Source: Magnolia sinica (Eukaryota > Streptophyta > Magnoliopsida > Magnoliales > Magnoliaceae). Taken from it: DNA of 64,000 bases. The notes below the pieces were generated by a model that worked only from the letters and a program-made list of their open reading frames with translations, had not been told where the DNA came from and did not search any database. The position numbers and the translations under genes were made by a program. The stretch's first letter is position 1. Every line of letters begins with the position of its first letter. Positions 24,970 through 35,315 of this stretch are shown piece after piece. Where the stretch lies: assembly GCF_029962835.1 (NCBI RefSeq), contig NC_080588.1, positions 49,397,001 through 49,461,000 on the forward strand, read 5' to 3'.

Positions 24970-24974
<5 letters not shown>
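14247..24974 (-). CDS. SEP1: Stress-enhanced protein 1-like (two-helix LHC-like thylakoid protein), 4 exons
   Basis: Join of minus-strand exons 24974-24923, 24801-24694, 16122-15944 and 14351-14247: 444 nt, 147 residues. All introns are GT..AG and the phases agree (1, 1, 0). The N-terminus MAQAAHVSASL followed by a Ser/Arg-rich stretch and FARGSPL fits a chloroplast transit peptide. Residues about 88-106 form the first helix with the LHC-type motif GRLAMVGFASAITVE. TGKGLLENFG follows, then a second helix at about 123-141 (PTVALAVTALVGVLTAVF) and the C-terminus IFQSAAKD. SEP proteins are light-stress-induced thylakoid members of the chlorophyll a/b-binding superfamily. The length is close to the Arabidopsis protein as I remember it. 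The only oddity is the transposon-packed 8.6 kb second intron. No broken codon was seen, so it is probably functional. Confidence 0.9.
14480..14870 (+). repeat. Two tandem short-LTR-like copies
   Basis: A copy starting TGTTAGAGTATAGGATATGC at about 14679 and an older copy before it (about 14480-14678) share the order CTATAGATAGGTAT, TTAAGATTTCCTACAGATC, CTCCCACCTCTT and TTCTCAATGAAATATA. Each is about 190-200 bp. The third copy, in opposite orientation, follows at 14903-15120. Confidence 0.5.
14903..15120 (-). repeat. Short LTR with adjacent primer-binding-like site
   Basis: In the minus direction it begins near 15120 with GTTAAGGATATGCATGTACA and ends near 14920 with AACTAGCA. It is followed directly by TGGTACCAAAGCAG, close to the initiator-Met tRNA primer site TGGTATCAGAGC of plant copia elements. 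An LTR of only about 200 bp suggests a TRIM-like or short-LTR copia element. Confidence 0.5.
17163..17630. mobile_element. Family C MITE
   Basis: Inverted ends AGTGACATCACCAAGTTCTG and CAGAACTTGGTGACATTACT. Inward lie GGGCCCACCATGATGTAT and its complement, then paired CCACCACAGAAAACAGTG and CCACTGTTTTCTATGGTGG blocks. Nested in the hAT-like element. Confidence 0.65.
17660..17920. mobile_element. Left half of a family B MITE
   Basis: Begins GATTTCTTGCGCAGCC and continues with GTGGGGCCCAACGTGATG as in the full copy at 25721-26234. The right half is missing; another GGGCCCCACC-type element follows from about 17925. Confidence 0.45.
18390..18912. mobile_element. GGGCCCC MITE with about 130-bp inverted ends (family D)
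   Basis: The left end runs CGTCATTGACGGAAACGG, TTGGCTACTCC, GGTGCTCTGTGGGCCCCACC. The right end is its diverged complement, finishing CAATCTGTTTCCGTCATTGA. The interior carries paired TATTTGACATCCAATC-like blocks seen in the other families. Nested in the hAT-like element. Confidence 0.6.
19190..19480 (+). other. GC-rich genic-looking stretch in a hAT-like element
   Basis: CG-rich sequence with pyrimidine-rich tracts, much richer in CpG than its surroundings, ending in a (T)n run. ORFs of 100-195 codons cross it but show no recognisable domain. It could be a captured 5' exon or leader, or the decayed start of a transposase gene. Confidence 0.3.
20221..20579. mobile_element. Tourist-like (PIF/Harbinger) MITE
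   Basis: 359 bp with inverted ends GGCCCCGTTTGGTTGCCAC and GTGGCAACTGAACAGGACC, flanked by TTA on both sides (20218-20220 and 20580-20582). It contains AGTTCATCTCAT and ATGAGATGAACTT inner repeats and a (TG)n microsatellite. The 3-bp TTA/TAA duplication is diagnostic for this superfamily. Confidence 0.85.
21645..22785. mobile_element. Inner nested element, ATATCGGTATTG ends
   Basis: Left TTTTGAATATCGGTATTG and right complement CAATACCGATATTCAAA, with repeated GATACGGGGCCAT and GTATTGGCC motifs inside both ends. It is nested within 21265-23234. The target duplication is unclear. Confidence 0.55.
22265..22604. mobile_element. Innermost nested element, GTAACGG repeats
   Basis: About 340 bp with many GCCGTTACGG-type motifs in both orientations; GGTGTGCCGTAAAGG at the left and CCGTTATGGAACACC at the right. 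The flanks TTGGTTTGTAT and TTGGCCTGTAT could be a diverged 9-11 bp duplication, but the host element has similar repeats there, so this is weak. Confidence 0.45.
23444..23620 (-). mobile_element. SINE-like repeat (Au-like), copy 1
   Basis: Shows (ATC)n, then CCATATCCCAACTAAGTATG and GGATCGGCTACATGAATCC, then TTTGACACTGGCTGCGAAC and GATGCAACCC. As I recall, these are hallmark blocks of plant Au-type SINEs, here read in reverse. A second copy lies at 52585-52765. Both are followed by TTGATTACAATCAAGTGCTA. Confidence 0.5.

Positions 24975-24976
<2 letters not shown>

Positions 24977-25003
<27 letters not shown>
24977..25003 (-). repeat. (GA)n run in the SEP1 5' leader
   Basis: On the coding strand about 13 GA units end 2 bases before the SEP1 start codon at 24974. 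Such leader microsatellites are common in plants; length variation here would change the 5' UTR directly next to the start. Confidence 0.85.
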
Positions 25004-25005
<2 letters not shown>

Positions 25006-25106
25006 CAAAGGAGATGTAGAGGGACTACAGCCAAGCTTCTTCCCTCTTTATCCATTCTCCTCCCGCGCTGGCGTGGCGGTTTTACGCACTGGACGGAGAA
25101 TGGATT

Positions 25107-25625
25107 AGGTGTTACCTGGATCACACCGTAGTGGGTGTTTCCCTGACCATGAATCCCACATTGATATATGTTCTTTTATATCTAATCCGTCCATCCATTG
25201 TTTTAACCCATTTTAGAGAATCATAAAAAAAATAAAATAGATCCAACTCTTAATTAGACCACACTACAGGAAATAGTAATGAACGCCAGTTAAAAACTTT
25301 TCGTGGGCCACAAAAAGTTTGGATCAAGTTGATATTTACCTTTTCCATTCATAAATGTCTGTATAAACTTATCAAAAGGTTTGATGAAAAATAAAAAGTA
25401 CAGTGGGCCTTAGGAAGTTTTTAATGGTGGACTTTTGATGGCCATTGTTTCCTGTGGTGTGGTTCACTTGATATTTGGATCTAATTCATATTTGTATCCA
25501 TGGACTAAAATTATCTGAAAAAACTTATGTACAGGCGTGGATATAGAGAAAATACATCAAGGTGGGACCCACGGTCAGGGAAACACTGACCACGGTGTTA
25601 CACGGGTAACACCTGATCCACTCCC
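25107..25625. mobile_element. MITE immediately upstream of SEP1
   Basis: Inverted ends AGGTGTTACCTGGATCAC and its diverged complement near 25615, followed inward by GGTGTTTCCCTGACC and its complement, then AATCCCACATTGATATATG and CATCAAGGTGGGACCCAC. It begins only about 130 bp upstream of the SEP1 start codon, so it marks the upstream limit of the ancestral proximal promoter. Confidence 0.65.
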
Positions 25626-25720
25626 GGATGGGTGACCCTGTGGCCGCACCATAGTTGTAATTGGGTGGAGTTATATTGTGTGTGTGGGGCCTCTCCGCAT
25701 CTTCATACGGCATACTCGGG

Positions 25721-26234
25721 CCGCGGATTTCCTGCAAAAGCCTTTCGCAGGAAGCTGAAACCTGGTTGAGGCCAACGTGATGTTTTTGAAAAATTCATCC
25801 CGTACATTTGTTTTCTGAGCTCATTTTAGGACTTGAAACCAAAAGTGATAAGGATCTAAGACTCAAGTGGGCCGCACTAGAGTAAAAGGTGGGTAAGAAA
25901 ATTCATACCATTGAAAACTTTATAGGCAGAAAGTGATGTTTACAAGACATTAATACCGTTAATAACGTCATCCTTACTTGGATGAATTGAAAACATAAAT
26001 ATTAGCCTGATTCAAAACTTTTATGGCCCACGAATATTTCAATTGTGTAAGTTCAATACTCACATTTTAGGTCTACTTGGGTATTGGATATGGATCATTT
26101 TTCGCCTATCATTCTAAAAATATCTCGAAAAACAGATGGCCGGGGTGGACTTATCAAAACCATCACGTTGGGCTCCACCCAGGTTTCCAGCGTAGGAACT
26201 TCCTGCAAAAGGCTTTCGCAGAAAATCCACATCC
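25721..26234. mobile_element. Family B MITE with 11-bp direct flank repeat
   Basis: About 514 bp. Inverted ends GGATTTCCTGCAAAAGCC and GGCTTTCGCAGAAAATCC. GCATACTCGGG is directly repeated at 25710-25720 and 26235-26245. A 9-11 bp duplication fits the Mutator superfamily. The end sequence matches modules in the arms of the FAR1 MULE at 810-9138, which suggests mobilisation by such an element. Confidence 0.8.
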
Positions 26235-26339
26235 GCATACTCGGGTTCTGAAGTTCCACAAGGGCCTGTGTTACGGTAATCCAGGCCATTCGTCTGTTGA
26301 ACACAGCCCATAACGCGACAAAAAACTACCAAGTGGTTA

Positions 26340-26574
26340 ATCCCACTTAGAACGAGCCAAAGCTAGCTCACCTTGGATCGATCTAGCTCGGCTTGACAAG
26401 GCTTGAACGACGACCTGAGGCGTGCTAAACTTCGCTAAACGCCATATTACCCCGCTCGAGATCGATCATACTGCATCTTGGCTCGGCTCGAATTCGGCTG
26501 GGCTCGAATATATACAGCCGAATGTTTAAAAATAAAAATGTTAAAACTTAAACCCATCCCAATTAGTCCGTCCC

Positions 26575-26624
<50 letters not shown>

Positions 26625-27075
26625 TGTCCGAGCTTGACTCAGCATGTTACCGACTCGTCTAAGCCGCACGGCCTCCACTCAGGCGCTCGCTTGAGATCTC
26701 TCTGTCTCTCTCTCTCTCTCTTTCTCTCTCTCTCAATACTAACAACAAGGTACCTCTATGGCTCTCTCTAATATTTTATATATTATTAATTGAATATTTG
26801 ATTTGGGAGTTGGGTTGGGTGCAGGTTGGGTCAGGTTGCGGGTTGAGTCGGGTACGGATTGGGTGCCGGGTTGGGTCGAGTTGGGAGCAAGCTCGACTCG
26901 ACTCGAGATAAGCTCACCTCGACTTAATCCACTAGCTCACCTCAATCTTGACTCGGAAGGTTTGTCAAATAAGCCAAGCTCCAATGGTGAGCTCGAGAAG
27001 AGCATGGACGAGTCAAGCCAAGCTTGGCCCACCTCAACTCAACTCGGTTCGATGTACAGCCCTAATCCCAGTGAC
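26340..27075. mobile_element. Decayed hAT-like element rich in CTCGACTCG motifs
   Basis: Repeated GCTCGGCTCGA, CTCGACTCGACTCGAG and TTGGGTCGAGTTGG motifs in both orientations. The right end GTACAGCCCTA is typical of plant hAT MITE termini; the left end is degraded. It contains a (C)n(CT)n tract at about 26572-26630. ORFs here are repeat-derived. Compare the intact element at 57669-58390. Confidence 0.45.
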
Positions 27076-27127
27076 AATTGGACACGGATTGCATCCTACC
27101 CCGCCTATCTCCAGCCACGAACAGATG

Positions 27128-27428
27128 GTTCTATGGATAGGCCCACTATGATGTATCTATTTATCTATGTTGTCCATCCCTTTTTTCAAATCATTTTAAG
27201 GTATGAATAGAAAAATGAGACAAATCCAATACTCACGTGGACCACATTAAAGATGACTATTGTATTTAATGCTTGTGCATTTAATGCAATCAAGTTTATT
27301 ATTTGTTGTGGTCCACTTTAGTGTTGGATCCACCTCATTTTTCTACCCATACCTTAAAACGATATGAGAAAAGGAATGGACAACATGGATAAACAGATAC
27401 ATCACGATGGGCTTGCCCACATAACTAC
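27128..27428. mobile_element. Near-perfect palindromic MITE
   Basis: About 300 bp in which almost the whole left half pairs with the right: TAGGCCCACTATGATGTATC against GATACATCACGATGGGC, TGTTGTCCATCCC against GGAATGGACAACA, and GACAAATCCAATACTCACGTGG against CCACTTTAGTGTTGGATCC. RNA from it would form a long hairpin. Confidence 0.65.
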
Positions 27429-27439
27429 CCATTCGTGGC

Positions 27440-28049
27440 TAGAGAAGGGCGGGGTTGGACGCAATCTACATCCGTGCCAATTTTGGTTGTCAATGGACCA
27501 ATTGGCTGGGCTTGGGCTGCAATATCAAGCCCGTTTCAAAATCGAGTCAGTTTTAATAGGATTGTCGATGAGCAAGGCCTTCGGTTGAATAACCCAGATT
27601 TTGAACTGTTTTGGGCCAAGAGGTCAGGCCAGCTCTATTCAAAATTCTAATTTTGTAGGGTATTTATGTAATTTAGGGTTTAGGGTTTAAATGGTATTTC
27701 TGTAATTTTTTCTATACAACAAAATTCTCAAATCAAATCCCATCTCTCCCTCACCTCTCTCCAACCCACTCTTCTCTCTTTCTCCTCCCCACCCTCCCCT
27801 CCCTCTCTCTATGTGCACGAGCAACTAGACATTGTGATGTCTGTTCAACATGTCGACCATCTCTACTCCACTGAACAACCAACTCAAATATTGCCCTATG
27901 ATGTAAGTTCTTGTCACTCTCTCTCTCACACACATACACACCTCTTACCCATCTCTCCAACATCTCCCTGTCTTGATAGTATGTTGTTTGTGGTGGCATG
28001 ACACTGGGCTCGAGTTACGCTCGGTATAAACATTATGAGCAGGCTTTAT
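27440..28049. other. Decayed repeat sequence, no gene
   Basis: Degenerate hAT-like material with pyrimidine-rich tracts and two TTTAGGG units near 27672. The unit seems to continue after the copia insertion, at 33204-33330, where TGTTGACACCTCCAG looks like a terminus. Confidence 0.35.
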
Positions 28050-28610
28050 AGTTGATGTCTCAAATTTATAAACAACAGGGTCTGTTGATGCCAATGATAG
28101 GCCACTTAATGCCATCAAGAAAATGTTGATGTTATTGGAAAAATTTAGAAAATCTATATTTTATCACTAGAATGTTTTGGTGTTTTCTCGATGCCATCGA
28201 CAGATCGTTGATACCATCAAAGTCCCATCAAAGGTGCCATCGAGCGCGTGTAGAATTGATTAAGTGTGGGATTTGTTTCCTATTCCGATTGTGATACGAT
28301 TTTATGCATATATACCAGTTGTAATCAGGATTTAGGTAGCAAGAGAGGTGTTTTAGGTTTTCTAAATTCATTCTTAAGAGTTTCAAGGGCATATCTTGGC
28401 TTGTGAGGGAGATTCGAGGCTTGTTTGAATCGGTAATCTCTATCTCTTATAATTTTATGCTTTTATAGTGCATTACTGTCGCTTTGTGCCATAGTTTTTT
28501 CTCACAAAAACTTTTCCACATAAAATTTGGTTTGTTTGTGTTTGAACTTGGTTGTGCGATTGGAGTACTTTGCTTGATTCATCTCCGTGTGCTTCTGCGA
28601 TTCCCCAACA
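28050..28610 (+). repeat. 5' LTR of the copia element
   Basis: Aligns throughout with 32618-33203. It ends CCCCAACA just before the primer site. GATGCCATC-type short repeats are fewer here than in the 3' LTR. Confidence 0.8.
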
Positions 28611-28612
28611 AG

Positions 28613-28624
28613 TGGTATCAGAGC
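28613..28624 (+). other. Primer-binding site, initiator-Met tRNA
   Basis: TGGTATCAGAGC, two bases after the 5' LTR, is the standard plant copia primer site. Confidence 0.85.
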
Positions 28625-28665
28625 TTAACATTGGGAAGCAGATTGAATCTGAAAGCATAGTATCA

Positions 28666-31600
28666 ATGACTTCTAACCTAAAGTTTGATGTTGAAAAATA
28701 TTTCGAGAAAAAATAATTTTGAACTATCAAAGGTCAAGATGACCAGTCTCCTAGTTCAATAAGGATTGGGTGATGCTTTTCTTAAAAAGTGACCGGAATC
28801 TATAAAAGATGATGAATGAAACAAGGTGGATAAGAAAGCGAGAATTTCTATCCAATTGTGCTCAATAAATAAGGTCCTCTATTGTCATGAGAGGGAAAAC
28901 TACAACAAGTACATAGGTAAAGTTATAGAACATCTATGTGAAGAAATCTATAAAGAATCACTTGTACTTGAAGATTTAATTATTGAATCTGAAGATGGCG
29001 GAGGCGACTGATGTTGAGACACACATTAGTAACTTCAATAAGTTAATTTGTAAATTGCTGAATGTGAAGGAAATGATGAAAGAGGAGGATCAGGCATGCA
29101 TCGTGTTGAATTATCACCCAACTTCATATGAGTCGTTCATGGACTCGTTGTGCACCAGTGGAACTATCATTAATGTTGATACCGTTACCTCTGCCCTTCA
29201 GTTGAAGGCAATGAGAAAGAAAAGCCGTGACGTGAGTGACTTTACACATGCACTGGTTACGAGGGGGCAAAATTCTGAGTGGGACAATGAATCTTCACGA
29301 TCAAGGTCTAAATCTAAGGGCAAGGGCAATGATAAGTTGAAGGGATGAAATTATGTGATGTTCGGGCACATGAAGAATGATTGCACAAATCCTAAGGCAA
29401 GAAAAGAGAATTCAAAAAATTCTTTCAGGGAGGCCAACACTGTGGAATCTAATGAGGAAGTGAACAGTAGTGACGTGCTCATCGCATCAAAATTCAGGTA
29501 TTTCGATGAAGAATGGATTTTAGATACGGGAGCTTCATACCACATGATCCCTTATTGGAGTTGGTTCACCAGTTACAGTGAGTGCAATCGTGACTATGTC
29601 TTTATGGGCAATGATAATACTTGTAAAGTAGTTGGTGTTGGATTGATGCGTATTAAGATGTTTGAAGGCATAAAGTGTATCTTGAACGAGGTGATACACA
29701 TTTCTGATTTGAGGAAGAGTATGATATCTCTTGGAGCATCGAGGTGCTTGGGTGCAGATTCACGGGGTTTAATCGTGTCTTTAAAGTTTTAAAGGGGGCA
29801 CTCATAGTCATCAAGGCACAAATGAACAAAAATCTTTACGGGTTGATTGGGGCACTTCATCAGGTGGAGTTGCAGTATCTGTAGTTGATTCCACGTTTGC
29901 ACGTATGTGGCATGTATATATGGGCCACTTGAGCGAGCGGGGTATGAATGTACTTTCTGATTGTTGTTTAATTTTAGTCTTTAAAAGTATTGATTTTAAT
30001 ATATGCGGCATTATATATATGGTAAACATACAAGGTTATCTTTTAAGTATGGTAAACATGTTTATAACGGTGTTCTTGATTAAGTGCATTTTGATGTATG
30101 GGGGCCGTCACTCGTGGTTTTTGGTGGAGGATTGTAATGGTTTGTTACCTTCATTAATGACTATTCTAGGAAAGTGTGGGTTTATTTTATGAAAAATAAA
30201 TTCGATATTTTCATTAACTTCAAGCAATGGAAGGCGATGGTGGAAAAATAGATAGGGCGAAAGGTGAAGATATTAAGGACAAATAACAGTGGAGAATTCA
30301 CTTATTGGGAGTTCAATTGGTATTGCAAAGATGAATGGATTGTGAGACACAATATAGTTCACCTCATACCAGAGCAAAACGGTGTGGCTAAGCGAATGAA
30401 ACAGATTCTCTTGGAGAGGCCCTGATGCATGATCAGTAATGCTGGGTTGGGTAAGTAATTATCGACTGAGATTGTTAACATGGTTTGTTACTTAGTGAAT
30501 TGGTCCCCTTCTATGGCCATTAAATGTAATATTCTAGAGGAAGTGTGGAGTGGTCAATATGTAGACTACTCGGGACTGCAAGTATCTGGTTGCGATGCTT
30601 ATTCTCATGTACCATCAGTTGAGAGAGATAAGCTGAATTAAAGAGCTAAGAAATATATCTTTGTCGGCTATGGTGGTGGTATGAAGGGGTGCAGGTTGTA
30701 TGATTGGGTCACATGGAAAATCATCCTTAATCATGACGTCAAATTTGATGAAAGAACCTTGTTTCGTATGGATGAGCATAATAAACTGAAAAAGTTAGTT
30801 GTGGACATTCAGTTAAACAGAGATGAGACACATGCGGATATAGGTACGTAGGCAGAGGTATATGAGTAGGTAGCGCAACCAACTATGAGAAGGAATCCAC
30901 CGTGGGATCACATGTTACCAACGAGATACATGGATGACTCAAATGTTACATTTGCACTCATTGCAGATGAGAGGAATCCATCTACTCTTCAGGAGGCTTT
31001 TGATGGGCTGGATGTTGAAAAGTGAAAAGTCGTGATGGATGATAAGATGGACTCCTTATACAAGAACGAGACGTGGGAGCTGGTGGAGCTTCCTGTCGGC
31101 CATAAAGCGATCAGATGCAAGTGGATATTTAAGAAGAAACATGATAGGTACAAGGTAAGGTTGGTAGCGAAGGGATACACTTAGAGAGAAGGTGTCGACT
31201 TCACTGAGATCTTCGCACTTGTGGTGAAGTATCTATCAAATTCATGTTTGTGCTAGTTGCCCAATATGATATGTAGTTAGAGCAAATGGATGTGAAGACT
31301 GCCTTCCTGCATGGAAAAGTAGAAGAGTAGATCTACATAAAGCAACTGAAAAGTTATGAAATATAAGGGGAATAAAACAATGTTTACAGGTTAAAGATGT
31401 CATTGTATGCTTGAAACAATCGCCTAATAAGTGGTATAAAAAGTTTGATTCTTTTATAGTGAGTCAGAGTTTTACCAGGAGTGAATATGATCATTGTGTC
31501 TATTATAAGACACTGAGTGATGGAAAATTTATTATCATGGTTTTGTACGTTGATAACATGCTTATCTCCAGTTATAGCATGTCTGAGATCGAGTTACTAA

Positions 31601-32540
31601 AGACTCAGTTATCAGGGATGTTCGAGATGAAAGATCTAGGGGCTCCAAAGAGGGTTCTCGGCATTGATATACACAAAGACAGGAAGAGGAGTACGTTATG
31701 GTTATCTTAGGCGGAATACTTTGATAAGGTATTAATGAAGCATGGGATAACAAGGTAAAGCTGGTCATCGTTCCCCACGCGGCTCACTTTAAGCTATCTT
31801 CAAAACAATATCCTAAAGTAAATGAAGAAAAGTAGGATATGTATTGTTTGCCTTATTCAAGTGCGGTTAGTAGCTTGATATGCCATGGTCTGTACTACAC
31901 CAGATATTTCACATACAATGGGTGTTGTTAGCAAATACATATCTAACCCCGGTAAGCAACACTGGGAAGCAGTGAAATGGGTACTTTGATACATTCAAGC
32001 TACGCAGGACTGCGTCTTATCTTTTGAGAAATTAGGGGCCAAGTTAGTATGCTATATGGATTTTAATACGTCGGCAGTGTGAACAATAGAAGGTTGACCT
32101 TCGGTTACTTGTTTGTATTAGCAGGTAGAGTGATAAGTTGGATGTTGAAGCTTCAATCTGTGATGACTCTTTCTACAACCGAAGCTGAGTACATGGTAAT
32201 GACACAAGCGTTCAAGAAAAGTGTTTAGTTAAGAGGGATGATAAATCAGTTGGGGCTTTAATAGGAGGTCGTGCCAGTTAATTATGACAATGAAAGCGTG
32301 ATCAATTTTGTTAAAAATTCTGTTTATCACTCACATACTAAACATATTGATATGCGTCACTATTTTATCCAATATGTACTTGAGGAATGAGGTGTGACTC
32401 TAGAGAAAATTCACATGAGCGTAAATTTGCCTGACATATTCATTAAGGTGGTTTCCATAAAGAAGTTCAAGTTATGTGCAACTTCTCCTGGCTTGGCAAA
32501 GGCGTAAAAGGAAGACGGAGTGTACATGAGAAGCGATGGT
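28666..32540 (+). pseudogene. Copia gag-pol polyprotein remnant
   Basis: Pieces in order: gag from 28666 with a recognisable block at 28983-29348 and a zinc knuckle that kept only its second half (FGHMKNDC); protease DTGAS at 29523-29537; GAG-pre-integrase block near 29905 (MGHLSERGM); integrase core 30100-30560; reverse transcriptase from about 31030 (WELVELPVGHKAIRCKW) to YVDNML at about 31545-31562, where the second Asp of the catalytic YVDD is Asn; and RNase H remnants to about 32400. The order PR-INT-RT-RH defines copia. At least a dozen stop codons and a frameshift near 31400 make it non-functional. Confidence 0.85.
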
Positions 32541-32617
32541 GGAGCTATGATGCAAGACAGAATTAGAGATAAGGAAAATGAGCTATGAAGAATGAAGATT
32601 GAAGACATGGTGGAGAT

Positions 32618-33203
32618 TGTTGATGATGTCTTAAATCTGTAAACAACAATGCCATCGAGCAGATGTCGATGCCATCAACAGACCACTCAATGCAATCAAG
32701 CAGATGTCGATGCCATCGAAAAAATATGAAAAATCCATGTTTTTATTGATGGAATGTTTTGGTATTTTCTCAATGTCATTGATGGTGTTCAATGCCATCA
32801 ACAGATCGTTGATGTCATCGAAGTCCCATTGAGCGCGTGCATAGAATTGCGTAAGTGCGAGATTTTTTTCCTATTTCGATTATGATATAATTTTATGCTA
32901 CATATATATTGGTGTAATCGGGATTTGGGTAGTAAGAGATGTGTTCTAAGTTTTCTAAATTCGTTCCTAAGGGTTTTAAGGGCATAGCTTGGCTTGTGAG
33001 GGAGATTCGAGTCTTGTTCGAATCAGTAATCTCTATCTCTTGTAATTTTCTACTTTCATAGTGTATTACTGTCACTTGATGCTGTGGTTTTTTCCCACAA
33101 AGGCTTTTTCACATAAAATCCGATTTGTTTATGTTTGAACTTGGTTGTGCAATTGGAGTATTTTGTTTGATTCATCTTTGTGTGCTTCCACGGTTCCCAA
33201 ATA
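32618..33203 (+). repeat. 3' LTR of the copia element
   Basis: Starts TGTTGATG directly after the purine-rich GGTGGAGAT. The first 130 bp carry a small tandem array of GCAGATGTCGATGCCATC units (near 32657 and 32697), expanded relative to the 5' LTR. Confidence 0.8.
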
Positions 33204-33993
33204 GACTCGGGTTGGACTATTTTAGCTCATAACGGGACCAGGTTGGGTTTAAGCTAATGTTGGTAAATGTGTGTCGGGCATGGATAGAGCTTGGAACGGC
33301 CTGTTGACACCTCCAGCGACAATGCCAGTACCCTTTTAGTGGCCCAACACCAACTTCCTGCCCAAGCGGTTTACAGCCCAAGTGCGTATTGCGGAGCAGT
33401 CACGCCGATTAGCATCCATATACGATCCTGGCGGGCACACATGCCAAAAAGATGGTGATGCATCACAAGTGGTGTCGTTGCCATGCCATCTGTTCTTAAC
33501 CGTCAATTTGCTAACCACCAATTGGATGGAGAGCTGATTTGGTCTGGCCGGAAGTGTCCATTGAGGACACCGATTGGTAAGAATTTCTTTCTCCTCTTTC
33601 TTCTCTTGTGGCCCACTTGAGTTTTGAATCCGCCTATTTTTATCGCATGTGTTAAAATGAGCTCTCAAAATGGATGGACGAGTAGGTTTCACAAACATCA
33701 CTGTCGCCCCACCTAAATTCCCAAGCGCAGTAACTCCATGTGAAAGCCTTCTATAGGAAATCTGTGTAACGTGGGCCCACTTATGACCGAGAGAAATTCA
33801 CTCAGTCCATTCGATTTTCGGGATCTTTCTAGGACAGGGGACAAAAATGAAGAGAATCCAAGACTTAAGTGAGCCATGTGAGGAGAAAATGTGAGACTTG
33901 ATTGACCATCATTGGAGCATTCATATGCATAAGGGAGTTTCGCATCAAGCCGTGATTTTTGTGCTTGTTCATCTAAGTGGGAATGACCTTATG
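33204..33993. other. MITE fragments, no gene
   Basis: Up to about 33330 is the right remnant of the unit entered by the copia element. From 33560 to 33760 lies the right half of a family B MITE (CATGTGAAAGCCTTC end). From about 33760 begins the left half of another GGGCCCAC-type MITE, which resumes at 55737 after the gypsy insertion. The 121-codon ORF here is repeat-derived. Confidence 0.5.
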
Positions 33994-33998
33994 AACCG

Positions 33999-34892
33999 TG
34001 TTGATGACTAAATCTGGGAGACTCTTCGCTCCGACTCACTAACTCCAATATGTTTCAACGTTTTGAACCTGCACACTTGGAACAAGCAAAGGAGACCCTG
34101 GTTAAGCCAGGGGACCCTCCGATGCCTAAGTCAGGTTAAGGGAATCTGGGCTAAGTTGGGAAGTAGAGGGAGAGTGTAAGATGTTGCGTACCTGTAGTAA
34201 TGGGGTTTTCATTGTATTTGTACCTGATCATCAGACGGACTGGGTCCGTTAATCTCGGCATGATCTGCTCAATCAGTGGGATTTTCGGATCGTGGGGATA
34301 TTGCCCGCAATCCAGGGATCGTATAACATATCTTGTGTATCTGTGGGCGAGGTAATCGGTCATGCTTGCTTAAGGTAGTTTTTTATTTTAGCGCATGAAG
34401 CGTCTGCATTCCTCCCTGGCCTCAGCTCGGGACTTTTGGTCGAAGAGGCCCTGACTAATGTGGACACGAGCCTTTACTGTTGATTTGTTAAATGTGGATT
34501 GTGTCATGAGTCTGAGCCGAGCACCAGTCTGGACGTAATGTGGACTTGGCTTTATTCATCTATCGAGCATTTTAGAGGTCTTCCCTCCGAGCTCTGTGGC
34601 GGGTTGGCGGATTTGTCCGATCGAGTTGAATTTTTCTGCAATTAATGCAAGTGGTTGACTTATTCATTTTTGGTCGGGACTGCCTGTAGCTTTTGACTTG
34701 AGCTTCACATTGTTTATCTTGGATCACTCCGAACTGACTACTATCCTCGAATGAGGAGTGCGACTGGGACTAAACTGAGAATTCTTCCTTTCCTTCAGCA
34801 GCATTGTCCATTTAGATTACTTATTATGCATCCGATCGGATTAGTATGCTATGGCTCCTAGGATTTGAAGGGGTTCGGATCTTCCCATAACA
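33999..34892 (-). repeat. 3' LTR of the gypsy element
   Basis: 894 bp. On the minus strand it runs TGTTATGGGAAG...TCATCAACA. The partner LTR without its insertion is about 895 bp. Many transitions separate the two. Confidence 0.85.
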
Positions 34893-34906
34893 GAAGCCCC
34901 TACTCT
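34893..34906 (-). other. Polypurine tract of the gypsy element
   Basis: GAGTAGGGGCTTC on the minus strand lies directly upstream of the 3' LTR. Confidence 0.6.
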
Positions 34907-35315
34907 TCGAGTTCAGATACGGGCTCAGAGAGTAAACATCTACGGAAGATCAAGGGTTTCCGCTGTCGCACCTTTCACACATGCGTTTATCATTATAACT
35001 CTTGTGTTGAAGAAGTGGGTCCTCGGGTCTTTCCATCCATGGGTTAGTCTCCAGCTGACGCGTGGTGATGGTTAAGATTTCGAATAATTGCTTGGCCTAT
35101 GGCTGACTGACATGTAGGCCCTGGGAGCGTCCCAACAACGCTTCCCCTACTCGGGCGCCACTTCTGCTTAATGGAGCCTGTCACTCAATGTCAGACCATT
35201 CAGTCTCGTAGAGCCCAAGCCAATAGTCAGCAGCCACGTATGCTCTGGAGTCGGCTCGTGATGATTCGGCTGCAGCCATCAATGCCTTGCCATCAATGCA
35301 GAGATTCTTCCTTGG

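Larger units (their letters stand above)
28050..33203 (+). mobile_element. Ty1/copia retrotransposon, degenerate
   Basis: About 5.15 kb with LTRs of 561 and 586 bp, a primer site at 28613, the domain order GAG-PR-INT-RT-RH on the plus strand, and a purine tract before the 3' LTR. Many stops and frameshifts. No clear target duplication. The two LTRs are clearly diverged, so it is an old insertion. Confidence 0.85.

Noticed and set aside
27665-27690. TTTAGGG units suggesting an interstitial telomere
   Set aside because: Only two units in an AT-rich context; chance occurrence is likely.
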